The translations under genes and the position numbers were made by a program. From Oscillospiraceae bacterium (GTDB lineage Bacteria; Bacillota; Clostridia; Oscillospirales; Ruminococcaceae): a stretch of DNA of 16,000 bases. The notes beneath the pieces were generated by a model. It worked only from the letters and a program-made list of their open reading frames with translations. It did not search any database and was not told the origin of the DNA. Position 1 is the first letter of the stretch. Every line of letters begins with the position of its first letter. Shown piece after piece: positions 1 through 8,181 of the stretch. The stretch is taken from assembly GCA_020024155.1 (NCBI GenBank), contig JAHHUE010000036.1, positions 1 through 16,000 on the forward strand, read 5' to 3'.

Positions 1-1618
1 CCGCTGCCTGAATTTTTTGTGCAAAATCCATTAGCTACTTGTATGATACAAATGATTTTATCAGCCGTAGTTATGGTTATAAACCAAAAATTCTTTATAA
101 ACGGTTTTAAAGGGCTTATTCATCTTTCACCTAATATGGATACCCTTGTTTTCACTGGTTCGCTATCCTCTTTTATTTATAGTGTAGTTTTATTGTTTAT
201 TATGATTTCCTATCAAAGATACTGCAACTGCAAGTACATATTTACATCAGCTTTATTTTGAATCAGCTGCAATGGTTCTTACTTTGATTTCTGTTGGTAA
301 AATGTTAGAATCAAAAGCTAAGGGCAAAACAACTAACACTTTAAAATCACTTATGAAATTAGCACCTCAAACTGCTATTTTAATAAAAGACAGCCAGCCG
401 GTTACTGTTCCTGTTGAACAAGTTAAAAAAGGCGATATTTTTGTTGTTCGTCACGGGGAAAACATTCCAGTTGATGGTGTTGTTATAAAAGGTAACAGTT
501 CTGTTAACGAATCTGCTTTAACTGGCGAAAGTCTTCCTGTTGATAAATCTATTGGTGACAATGTTTCTGCTGGTACAATAAATCAATCTGGCTATGTTGA
601 GTGTGAAGCCATAAGAGTTGGCGAAGACACTACCCTTTCTCAAATTATACAAGTTGTAAATGATGCATCATCAAGTAAAGCACCTATTGCAAAAGTTGCT
701 GATAAAGTTGCTGGTGTTTTTGTTCCGGTTGTTATGTCACTTGCACTTATCACATTTATTGTTATGAAATCATATAGTCATAAAGCTATAAAAGAGCTTA
801 AATCAATGGGTATGAAAGTTGTTATGTTAACTGGTGATAACAACAGAACTGCCACTGCACTTGGTAAAATTGCAGGTGTGGACCAAGTTATTGCCGATGT
901 TTTACCAAGTGACAAAGAAAAAGTTGTTAGAGATTTGCAAAAAGACGGTAAAGTTATTATGGTTTGCGATGGCATAAACGATGCACCTGCACTTACAAGA
1001 GCAGATATTGGTATTGCTATTGGCAGTGGCACTGATATTGCTATGGATGCAGCCGATGCTGTTATTATGAGAAATGGTCTTACTTATGTTGTTTCTGCGA
1101 TTAAATTAAGCCGTGCAGTAATAAGAAACATCCACGAAAACTTATTTTGGGCATTTGGTTATAATCTAATTGGTATTCCTCTTGCATCCTGTGTATTTAT
1201 ACACTTCCTTGGATGGAGTTTAAACCTTATGTTTGGTGCAGCTGCTATGAGTGTTTCCAGTTTTCTTGTGGTTTCTAATGCACTGAGATTGAATTTTGCC
1301 AAAATCAGTGATAAAGATAATAATGTAGACAATACAAACAATACAAAAAAGGAGAGTATTACTATGAAAAAAACAATTAAAATCAACGGTATGATGTGTG
1401 GTCACTGTGAAGCCAGAGTTAAACAATTGCTTGAAGCTTTCAGCGAAGTAAAATCAGCAGATGTAAGCCATAAAAAAAATACAGCTGTTTTAGACCTTTC
1501 AAGCGAAATTGACAACAAGAAAGTAAAAGAAGCTATTGAAGAAGCAGGATACAATGTTGTTGAAATTATTGACGGCGAAGAAAAGAAAAAAGGATTTTCT
1601 TTATTTGGCAATAAGTAA
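1..1618 (+). pseudogene. copA: Copper-translocating P-type ATPase (CopA-like), 5'-truncated by the window, frameshifted and internally deleted
   Basis: This is the remnant of a P1B-type copper-exporting ATPase, which would normally pump Cu+ across the membrane using ATP. Frame 1 (bases 1-261) encodes a membrane stretch with the CopA-typical NMDTLV motif. It ends at a TGA at 259-261. The homologous reading continues one frame over as LYFESAAMVLTLISVGKMLE (from about 251), so a +1 shift lies near 200-217. The second part keeps the actuator-domain TGES, the P-domain TGDN and GDGxNDAPAL-like motif (CDGINDAPAL), and the last two membrane helices. Around 755-780 the protein jumps from a TM4-like segment straight to SHKAIKELKSMG of the late P domain. 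Missing are the CPC metal-site helix, the DKTGT phospho-acceptor and the N domain with its HP motif, about 200 residues by family comparison. No transport is possible without them. The deletion is in frame and the downstream C-terminal HMA domain is intact. Sequencing error could explain the frameshift but not the deletion. Confidence 0.85.
1364..1618 (+). CDS. copZ: CopZ-like copper chaperone (HMA domain), start nested in the broken copper ATPase frame
   Basis: This is an 84-residue heavy-metal-associated domain protein, which in this family binds Cu+ through two cysteines and delivers it to a copper ATPase or regulator in the cytoplasm. Residues 9-15 read GMMCGHC, the MxCxxC site, followed by EARVKQLL and a beta-alpha-beta pattern ending near residue 70 with a Lys-rich tail. 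It lies in the same frame as the ATPase and forms its C-terminal domain. The sequence AAAAAAGGAGAG just upstream gives an AGGAG Shine-Dalgarno about 9 nt before the ATG at 1364, after an Asn/Thr/Asp-rich linker. An independent product is therefore likely in addition to, or now instead of, the fused form. Whether it is really made alone is inferred from the ribosome-binding site. A terminator follows directly. Confidence 0.6.
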   Translation: MKKTIKINGMMCGHCEARVKQLLEAFSEVKSADVSHKKNTAVLDLSSEIDNKKVKEAIEEAGYNVVEIIDGEEKKKGFSLFGNK

Positions 1619-1630
1619 TTATTATCCAAA

Positions 1631-1665
1631 ACAGCGAGTGTGTAACAGACATACTCGCTGTTTTT
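1631..1665 (+). terminator. Rho-independent terminator after the copper ATPase/chaperone
   Basis: A 12-bp stem (ACAGCGAGTGTG paired with CATACTCGCTGT, one G-U pair) closes a 7-nt loop and is followed by TTTTT at 1661-1665. It sits 12 nt after the stop codon. Confidence 0.9.
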
Positions 1666-1775
1666 AATCATTTTATTACTTTATTCTCACAATATTTTCT
1701 TAATTTTGGATTACTATTTATTATATATTTCTTTATTTATATTCAACTACATATATGCTATCTTAGGAGTATCCA

Positions 1776-4223
1776 ATGTCTCACAATAAAAATGATAATA
1801 ATTTTATAAAAAAGATTGCAACTATCATAGTTGATAAAAGATACCTCTTTTTTCTTCTCTATGGTTTTGCTCTTATTTTCTGTTTTTTCTCAATGAATTG
1901 GGTAAAAGTTGAAAATGATGTAACAACATATCTTCCAGAAGATACGGAAACCCGTCAAGGTATCGAAACTATGAATAGTAATTTTGAAACCTTTGCAACA
2001 GCCAGACTTATGGTATCAAACATTACATACGATAAAGCAGATGAAATTTATGATATGCTGTCAAAAGTTAATGGTGTTCAGCTTGTATCTTTTGACAACA
2101 CGCCAGACCATTACAATGATGCATCTGCCCTTTATGACATAAATTTTAATGCAGGTGTAAATGATGATATATCCATAAAGGCGATAAAAACCATAACAGA
2201 AAATTTGTCTGATTATGATGTATCAATTGATACAATGATTGGCTATGATGAAATTGCAGAGCTTGCAAAAGAAATGACTGTTATTTTAATTGTTGCAGTT
2301 CTAATCATTATAATTGTATTGGTTCTCACCTCTCGTTCTTATGCAGAAGTGCCTGTGCTTTTGCTAACTTTTGGTATGGCAGCTGCACTAAACCTTGGCA
2401 CAAACTTTATGTGTGGCAAAATAAGCTTTATTTCCAATTCAATTGCAGTTGTTTTGCAACTTGCACTGGCAATTGACTATGCTATAATACTTTGTCACCG
2501 TTTTTCAGATGAGCATGAGACACTTAACGCAAGAGAAGCTTGTATTAACGCTTTATCCAAAGCAATTCCAGAAATAAGTGCATCATCACTTACAACAATA
2601 AGTGGTCTTATTGCATTATCTTTTATGAAATTTACAATCGGATTGGATATGTCCATTGTATTGATTAAATCAGTTTTTTTAAGCTTATTATCAGTTTTTA
2701 CACTTATGCCTGGTCTTCTTGTGCTTTTCAGCCCTTTAATTGACCGTACAAAACACAAAAAATTATTGCCAAACATAACCCCTATCGGAAAATTTGCAGT
2801 TGCATCCAGACATATTATGCCAATTATTTTTGCAGTTGTTTTAGTAGGTGCTTTTTGGTTTGCACATCATTGTCCTTTCTGTTATAGCTATAACGAAGTT
2901 GAAACTTCCAAAATGTCTCCAAGACAAATGGCCGCTTTTAAAATAAAGGATACTTTTGGCACTTCAAATATGGTTGCTTTAATTATTCCAAAAGGTGATT
3001 ATGATGCTGAAAAATCTGTAATTCAAGATTTAGAAGCTTGTCCAGAAGTAAAAAGCACTCTGTCCTTATCAGGTATAGAGGCTATGGACGGATACTATTT
3101 AACAGATTCTCTAAACCCACGAGAATTTTCTGAACTGGCAAATTTAGACTACGAAGTTGCGCAAGCTCTATATAGTGCATACGCTTTGGAACATAATCAA
3201 TATGGGCAAATTTTAAATGGTTTAACAGAATATGATATTCCGTTATTTGATATGTTTTTATTCTTAAAAGACCAAATGACTTCTCATAACATAGTATTGT
3301 CAGATGACTCTCAAAAAACTATGGATGATTTATTTGAACAGCTTGACAATGCAAAACTTCAAATGCAAAGTGATAATTACAGCCGAATGGTTGTGTTCTT
3401 AGATTTACCAGAAGAAGGTCAGGAAACATTTGATTTTCTTGGAAAAATAAGAGATATAATAGGCAAATATTATGACGATGATTACTACGTTGTGGGTAAC
3501 TCAACCAGCTCCCGTGACCTTGCATCTTCTTTTGCAGGAGATAACTTGCTTATAAGTGTACTTTCTGCTTTGTTTGTTATCTTAGTTTTGCTCTTCACTT
3601 TCCAGTCAGTTGCATTACCTGTTCTCTTAATTGTTGTTATTCAAGGCAGTATTTGGATAAACTTCTCATTCCCAACTATAATGAATCAGCCTTTATATTT
3701 CCTTGGATACCTCATTGTTAACGCTATTCAAATGGGTGCAAATATAGACTACGCTATTGTTATTTCCAGTCACTATCAAGAATTAAAAACAAAAATGTCT
3801 CATAAAGAGGCAATTGTTAAAGCTTTAAACTCATCTTTCCCAACAGTCTTTACCTCAGGTACAATTATGGCATCTGCCGGATTACTTATCGGCAGACTTT
3901 CTGCACAACCTGTTATTTCAATTATGGGTAACTGTCTTGGTCGTGGTACTATAATCTCCATTATCCTTGTTCTTTGTGTTCTCCCAACTATATTGGTTTT
4001 GGGTGATTCACTTATTGAACGCACAAGCTTTAAACTTCAAAAATTCAATAAAAATGTACAAACAACATCATCTAATGGTAAATTAAAACTAAACGGTCAT
4101 GTTCGTGGATATATTTCAGGTATGGTTGACGCAGACTTTGACGGTTCTTTATCCGGAGAATTAAATGCATCTATTTCAACAGATGAACAATTAAATATAG
4201 AGGAAGGTACTTACAATGAATAA
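1776..4223 (+). CDS. MMPL/RND-superfamily membrane transporter
   Basis: This is an 815-residue polytopic protein of the MMPL branch of the RND superfamily. These are proton-motive-force-driven exporters of lipids or other amphipathic compounds; the substrate here is unknown. It has the family's two-fold layout: a first membrane helix near residues 24-44, an extracytoplasmic domain, a five-to-six helix bundle (about 165-325), a second helix and extracytoplasmic domain, and a second bundle (about 590-755). Each bundle carries the conserved Asp-Tyr of the proton relay: LAIDYAIIL with D234 and GANIDYAIVI with D658. The C-terminal tail after about residue 765 is soluble and glycine-rich (see findings). 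The ATG at 1776 follows AGGAG at 1765-1769 with a good gap. The gene overlaps the next one by 8 nt, so the two are translationally linked. No outer-membrane partner is expected in a Gram-positive. Confidence 0.88.
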   Translation: MSHNKNDNNFIKKIATIIVDKRYLFFLLYGFALIFCFFSMNWVKVENDVTTYLPEDTETRQGIETMNSNFETFATARLMVSNITYDKADEIYDMLSKVNGVQLVSFDNTPDHYNDASALYDINFNAGVNDDISIKAIKTITENLSDYDVSIDTMIGYDEIAELAKEMTVILIVAVLIIIIVLVLTSRSYAEVPVLLLTFGMAAALNLGTNFMCGKISFISNSIAVVLQLALAIDYAIILCHRFSDEHETLNAREACINALSKAIPEISASSLTTISGLIALSFMKFTIGLDMSIVLIKSVFLSLLSVFTLMPGLLVLFSPLIDRTKHKKLLPNITPIGKFAVASRHIMPIIFAVVLVGAFWFAHHCPFCYSYNEVETSKMSPRQMAAFKIKDTFGTSNMVALIIPKGDYDAEKSVIQDLEACPEVKSTLSLSGIEAMDGYYLTDSLNPREFSELANLDYEVAQALYSAYALEHNQYGQILNGLTEYDIPLFDMFLFLKDQMTSHNIVLSDDSQKTMDDLFEQLDNAKLQMQSDNYSRMVVFLDLPEEGQETFDFLGKIRDIIGKYYDDDYYVVGNSTSSRDLASSFAGDNLLISVLSALFVILVLLFTFQSVALPVLLIVVIQGSIWINFSFPTIMNQPLYFLGYLIVNAIQMGANIDYAIVISSHYQELKTKMSHKEAIVKALNSSFPTVFTSGTIMASAGLLIGRLSAQPVISIMGNCLGRGTIISIILVLCVLPTILVLGDSLIERTSFKLQKFNKNVQTTSSNGKLKLNGHVRGYISGMVDADFDGSLSGELNASISTDEQLNIEEGTYNE

Positions 4224-6885
4224 AAGCTTAAAAATATTACTTAGTTTTTGCCTTTGTATCTGCTTTATGTCAGTAAACATCTTCCCTGTATACGCACAAA
4301 CGGCAGAACAAACAAATTCTGAAAACGAACTACATATTACAAACGCAGATGAATTTATTGCATTTGCAGAAAATTGTCGTCTTGACAGTTACAGTAAAAA
4401 CTTAAATGTTTTTCTTGATGCTGACATCAATTTAGCCAATACAAAATTTGAGAACATCCCTATTTTCTGTGGCACATTTAACGGAAACGGATACACTATT
4501 TCCGGTTTAAGCTTATCTATTGACGGTTCTCATCAAGGTTTATTCCGTTATCTGTCTAATACTGCTTATGTAAAAGACCTTAATGTAAGTGGTAATATTG
4601 TACCTAACGGTAGCCGAACCAATGTTGGTGGTATTGTTGGCAGAAATGCAGGTAAAATAGAAAACTGTACTTTTAGCGGTCTTGTTTCTGGCACTGATAA
4701 AATCGGTGGTATTGCAGGCACAAACAATGTAAGCGGCATAATCGAAAACTGCAAGACATCTGGTGGTGTTCAAGGCTTACACTTTGTAGGTGGTATTGTT
4801 GGCGAAAACGACGGACTTGTTAGAAACTCTGTTAATTTAGCAGATATAAATATCACTGCTGAACAAAATGAAGTTAATGTATCCGATATAAATGTAAATA
4901 CAATTGTAGGTACAGAAAAGGCAAATACCGTAACTGATATTGGTGGTATTGCAGGTACAAACAAAGGTGTAATTCGCTCTTGTTACAACCACGCAACTGT
5001 TGGATACAAACACATAGGCTATAATATCGGTGGTATTTCAGGCAGTCAAATGGGATATATTGTAGAGTGTAAAAACTATGGCAAAATCTACGGCAGAAAA
5101 GAAATCGGTGGTATAGTTGGACAAATGGAACCTATTACAAAAATCAATTATACTCGTGATACTCTTCAAATTCTGCAACAACAATTGGCAAATACTTCTG
5201 CACTTACAAACCAAGCATCTCAAAATGCACAGAATAATGCCAACGCAATAAACAGTCAAATATCTTCTATACATAATGATGCTTCTGTCGCTAAGGACGC
5301 AATTGTCCAATTAAGTCCAAATTTTGACGGCAATCTTCCTGATGAAGACAGTATTATTGCTGCTGAAAATGCTTTAAACAGCAGCATAACATCAATGCAA
5401 GGCAATTTTAACAGTCTTACATCATCAACACAAGCTGCTGTTGATAGTGCGGCAAACGATATAAAAGCTATTACAAATCAAATTCACGCAATTAACAATA
5501 CTATAAGTAATGCATCCAACAACCTAGGAATAAAAGTAACAGATATTTCTGATAAAGATACAGCTGATAATTTTACTGGTAAAGTTGAGGCTTGTGTAAA
5601 TTATGGTTCTGTTTTGGCAGATTTAAATGCCGGTGGCATTGCAGGTGCTATTGCTTTGGAAAATGATATGGACCACGAAGATGATATACAGTTTAATGGA
5701 AATCAATCCCTTAATTTAGAAAGTGAAATGCGTTCTGTTATTTTAAACTGCGAAAATAAAGCTACTGTTTCTGCAAAAAAACGCCAAGTTGGTGGTATTG
5801 TTGGTTTGACTACTCTTGGTCTTGTAAAAGATTGTGTAAACACAGGATATCTTGATGCAGAATCAGCAAATTATGTTGGTGGTATTGTTGGCAACAGTGA
5901 CGGATATATAAGAAACAATAGTTCAAAATGTCAGATTTCAGGTGCAAGCTATGTTGGTGGCATTGCAGGCAAAGCAGCTTTTGTAAGTGATTGTCAAAGT
6001 ATGGTTAATATACAAAACGGCAATGAAAAAACAGGTGCTATTCTTGGTTTTCAAGAAATAAATGATAACACCGATAAAAATTCATTTAAAAATAATTTCT
6101 ATCTTGTTACTGATAAAGATTTTGGTGGTATAGATGGTGTAAGCTATTCAGATATAGCTCAGCCACTTTCCTATGATTCTTTCTTTGGTCTTTCTGATTT
6201 AAATAAGACTTTTTCTCAATCAACCGTAACTTTTGTATTTGAAAATGATGAAGATATAACAATATCTTTAAATCCTGGCGATGCTCTTGATGTTTCCGAT
6301 ATTCCGGAAGTTCCGGAAAAATCCGGATTTACTGGAGAATGGGAAAACCTTAAAGATACAAATCTTTCCCAAGTTTATTTTGATTTAGTTTTCAATCCGA
6401 TATATAATGAATATAATGTTACCACTGAAAGCGAACTTACCAGAGATAACGGTATGCCTTTACTTTTGGCACAAGGTCAATTCTCAAACACAGATTATAT
6501 TCAAATTGATAAATCTGACGATGTTCCTGTTTTATCAAAACATAAATCTGCTATTGAAAGCTGGAATATTCCTGTTTTCTCTGCTGATACTGAAACTCAG
6601 CTTCGTTTTGCTTATCCAGAAGGATTCAAAACTAAGTCACTAAAAATTATGGTAAAAGATAAAGATGGTAACTGGTATGATGTAGATAATACTGTAAATG
6701 GAAGTTATCTTGTATTCTCTGTAAATCCTTTGGACACAGCTTTCTGTGTTATAGATGCTCCAAACCCTTATAAATGGGCAATTTACGCTGCATCAGCTCT
6801 TGTTGCAATTATTATTATATTTATAGTTTTAAGACGAGTTAAATCTAAAAAGAAAAAAGCAGAAATTAAGACTGTTACAGAATAG
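4216..6885 (+). CDS. Secreted GLUG-repeat protein with helical insert and C-terminal membrane anchor
   Basis: This is an 889-residue extracellular, membrane-tethered protein of unknown function. A signal peptide is clear: Lys at 3 and 6, a hydrophobic core, and likely cleavage after VYA at residue 27. I count ten GGIVG/GGIAG-type (GLUG) motifs in two blocks, about residues 100-303 and 473-585, expected to form a beta-helix. Between them, residues about 310-440 form an Asn/Gln/Ser/Ala-rich, helix-prone stretch, an unusual insertion. Residues about 670-733 resemble an InlB/Listeria-Bacteroides beta-repeat (TVTFVFENDE, then PGDAL, then GFTGEW). The C-terminus has one membrane helix (about 854-876, start WAIYAASALVAIIIIF) and a short Lys-rich cytoplasmic tail. 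There is no LPXTG motif. Its Shine-Dalgarno, GAGGAAGG at 4200-4207, lies inside the transporter gene, and its ATG overlaps the transporter stop. It is probably the surface partner of that transporter, which is an inference from gene order. Confidence 0.85.
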   Translation: MNKSLKILLSFCLCICFMSVNIFPVYAQTAEQTNSENELHITNADEFIAFAENCRLDSYSKNLNVFLDADINLANTKFENIPIFCGTFNGNGYTISGLSLSIDGSHQGLFRYLSNTAYVKDLNVSGNIVPNGSRTNVGGIVGRNAGKIENCTFSGLVSGTDKIGGIAGTNNVSGIIENCKTSGGVQGLHFVGGIVGENDGLVRNSVNLADINITAEQNEVNVSDINVNTIVGTEKANTVTDIGGIAGTNKGVIRSCYNHATVGYKHIGYNIGGISGSQMGYIVECKNYGKIYGRKEIGGIVGQMEPITKINYTRDTLQILQQQLANTSALTNQASQNAQNNANAINSQISSIHNDASVAKDAIVQLSPNFDGNLPDEDSIIAAENALNSSITSMQGNFNSLTSSTQAAVDSAANDIKAITNQIHAINNTISNASNNLGIKVTDISDKDTADNFTGKVEACVNYGSVLADLNAGGIAGAIALENDMDHEDDIQFNGNQSLNLESEMRSVILNCENKATVSAKKRQVGGIVGLTTLGLVKDCVNTGYLDAESANYVGGIVGNSDGYIRNNSSKCQISGASYVGGIAGKAAFVSDCQSMVNIQNGNEKTGAILGFQEINDNTDKNSFKNNFYLVTDKDFGGIDGVSYSDIAQPLSYDSFFGLSDLNKTFSQSTVTFVFENDEDITISLNPGDALDVSDIPEVPEKSGFTGEWENLKDTNLSQVYFDLVFNPIYNEYNVTTESELTRDNGMPLLLAQGQFSNTDYIQIDKSDDVPVLSKHKSAIESWNIPVFSADTETQLRFAYPEGFKTKSLKIMVKDKDGNWYDVDNTVNGSYLVFSVNPLDTAFCVIDAPNPYKWAIYAASALVAIIIIFIVLRRVKSKKKKAEIKTVTE

Positions 6886-6923
6886 AAATTTGCAATTATT
6901 CTGTTTAAAATATTTATAAAATT

Positions 6924-6967
6924 AAACACCAAAGTTAACTTTAATCTTGCTAACTTTGGTGTTTTTT
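6924..6967 (+). terminator. Rho-independent terminator of the MMPL-GLUG unit
   Basis: AAACACCAAAGTTA (6924-6937) pairs perfectly with TAACTTTGGTGTTT (6951-6964) around a 13-nt loop. The T run continues to 6967. It lies about 40 nt after the GLUG-protein stop. Confidence 0.9.
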
Positions 6968-6995
6968 ATATTTTATGTTATAATGTTAATTCCAT

Positions 6996-7024
6996 TTGTA
7001 TAATAATTAAAATCATACTATAAT
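6996..7024 (+). promoter_or_regulatory. Sigma-A-type promoter for the cation transporter
   Basis: TTGTAT (6996-7001) and TATAAT (7019-7024) are separated by exactly 17 nt, close to the vegetative consensus. A perfect palindrome (7015-7043) covers the -10 box and the expected start of transcription, suggesting repression. The leader would be about 95 nt long. Confidence 0.6.
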
Positions 7025-7043
7025 TATAATATAATTATAGTAT
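7015..7043. promoter_or_regulatory. 29-nt perfect palindrome, candidate operator over the CDF-gene promoter
   Basis: The arms ATACTATAATTATA (7015-7028) and TATAATTATAGTAT (7030-7043) are exact inverted complements around one central base. The element overlaps the -10 box, where a dimeric repressor would block RNA polymerase. The arms include a C/G pair, so this is not purely an A/T coincidence. The binding protein is not identifiable from the window. Confidence 0.5.
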
Positions 7044-7126
7044 AGCTATTTTATCAACATAAATAATGATTTATGTTAAAAACTTTTACATTTGCTTTGA
7101 TACCAAGAAGGGACATATTTTTAATT

Positions 7127-8038
7127 ATGATAAATGAACAAAAAGAAAAAAGAATACTTCTTCTTTCATTTGTATCTGGTTTATTATTTGCTATTGCAGA
7201 ATTTATATTCTCTATATATAGCCATTCTCAATCTGTACTTATGGACGCAGTTTATGATGCATCTGAACTTATTTTCATTGCATTGATTTTATTTCTTACA
7301 CCTTTATTTTATAAGCCTGTATCAGAAAAACATCCTTATGGATTTTTTCAGGTTGAATCTATCTTTTTAATCATAAAAGTTTTTATGATGTTATCCGTTT
7401 CTTTCGGTGTTTCTGCTGAAATTATAGAGTCTGCTTTATCAGGTGGTAATCCTATAAATGAAATTCATATTTCAAGTTTTCAGTTATTTTTAGGGATAAT
7501 AAGTATCATTATATATTTTGTAATGAAGAAAATGAATAATTCTTTATCTTCTCCAACTGTTAATGCAGAATTGCTTGGCTGGAAAACAGATATTGCATAT
7601 AGTATTGGTATGTCTTTTGCTTTTTTTGCAGGCTCATTTCTAAAAGGCACTCCACTTGAATTTTTATCCCCCTATTTTGACCAGATAATCGCTGTTATAG
7701 TTATGATTTTTATGTTGCCAGAAAGTATAAAAATTCTGTGGTGTTCTATTAAAGATGTATTCTTATTTTCTCCTGATGAAGAAACTGTAAATACTATAAA
7801 AGATTTATGCACAGGAATAATGCAGGAAAGTAATTTTGAACCTGTATTTTTTGATATAACTCGTACAGGCCGACATCTTTGGGTTGCAATTTATTTTGAA
7901 ATATCAACAGAAACTTTAAAAGTAAGTGATTTAAAGAATACAACAGATATTATCAATGCAGAAATCAAGAAAACATTTGACAATTGCTCTTGCGAGTTAA
8001 TTCTTATGCCTAAAAAATCAGAACTTCAAAACGCATAA
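7127..8038 (+). CDS. Cation diffusion facilitator (CDF) family transporter
   Basis: This is a 303-residue divalent-cation/proton antiporter of the CDF family, which exports metals such as Zn, Mn, Fe or Co from the cytoplasm. About six membrane helices fill residues 10-220, followed by a soluble C-terminal domain (about 222-295) like the CDF dimerisation domain. Helix 2 has the metal-site DxxxD (D40, D44 in MDAVYDASE), and HPYG (69-72) follows in the usual cytoplasmic loop. In helix 5 the second half of the site reads GWKTD (151-155): the Asp is present but the usual first ligand (His or Asp) is Gly, so metal choice cannot be predicted. I chose the ATG at 7127 because the conserved region begins here and GAAGGGA (7107-7113) precedes it, although the gap of 13 nt is long. 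An in-frame ATG at 7073 has no Shine-Dalgarno and lies in a hairpin. Confidence 0.8.
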   Translation: MINEQKEKRILLLSFVSGLLFAIAEFIFSIYSHSQSVLMDAVYDASELIFIALILFLTPLFYKPVSEKHPYGFFQVESIFLIIKVFMMLSVSFGVSAEIIESALSGGNPINEIHISSFQLFLGIISIIIYFVMKKMNNSLSSPTVNAELLGWKTDIAYSIGMSFAFFAGSFLKGTPLEFLSPYFDQIIAVIVMIFMLPESIKILWCSIKDVFLFSPDEETVNTIKDLCTGIMQESNFEPVFFDITRTGRHLWVAIYFEISTETLKVSDLKNTTDIINAEIKKTFDNCSCELILMPKKSELQNA

Positions 8039-8080
8039 TATATATTTTTGTTTTATAAAATATAATATCCATAAATAGTA

Positions 8081-8119
8081 AAAATTCTCTTATTTGTATA
8101 ATACGAATAAGAGAATTTT
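8081..8119. terminator. Bidirectional terminator between the convergent CDF and symporter genes
   Basis: Bases 8081-8098 pair with 8102-8119 over 18 bp (one G-U pair) around a 3-nt loop. A/T tracts at both ends let it act for the plus-strand CDF gene and the minus-strand symporter gene. Confidence 0.85.
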
Positions 8120-8181
8120 TTACTGGTTAGATTTTATAATTTATCATGAATTTTTGTGGATTAGCAATTATAAATTAAATT

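Noticed and set aside
755..780. Insertion sequence or transposon as cause of the copper ATPase deletion
   Set aside because: There is no transposase, terminal inverted repeat or target duplication at the junction.
4600..5990. Tandem DNA repeats or a CRISPR-like array from recurring GGTGGTATT words
   Set aside because: The spacing is irregular and the words encode the protein-level GGIVG/GGIAG motifs of the GLUG protein.
7015..7043. PerR or Fur box reading of the palindrome
   Set aside because: The half-site order is reversed relative to the PerR consensus (TTATAAT-N-ATTATAA), so the resemblance is only A/T content.
6968..7126. Riboswitch in the CDF leader
   Set aside because: The leader is short and nearly all A/T, with no conserved motif of a metal riboswitch such as czcD or yybP-ykoY that I can recognise.
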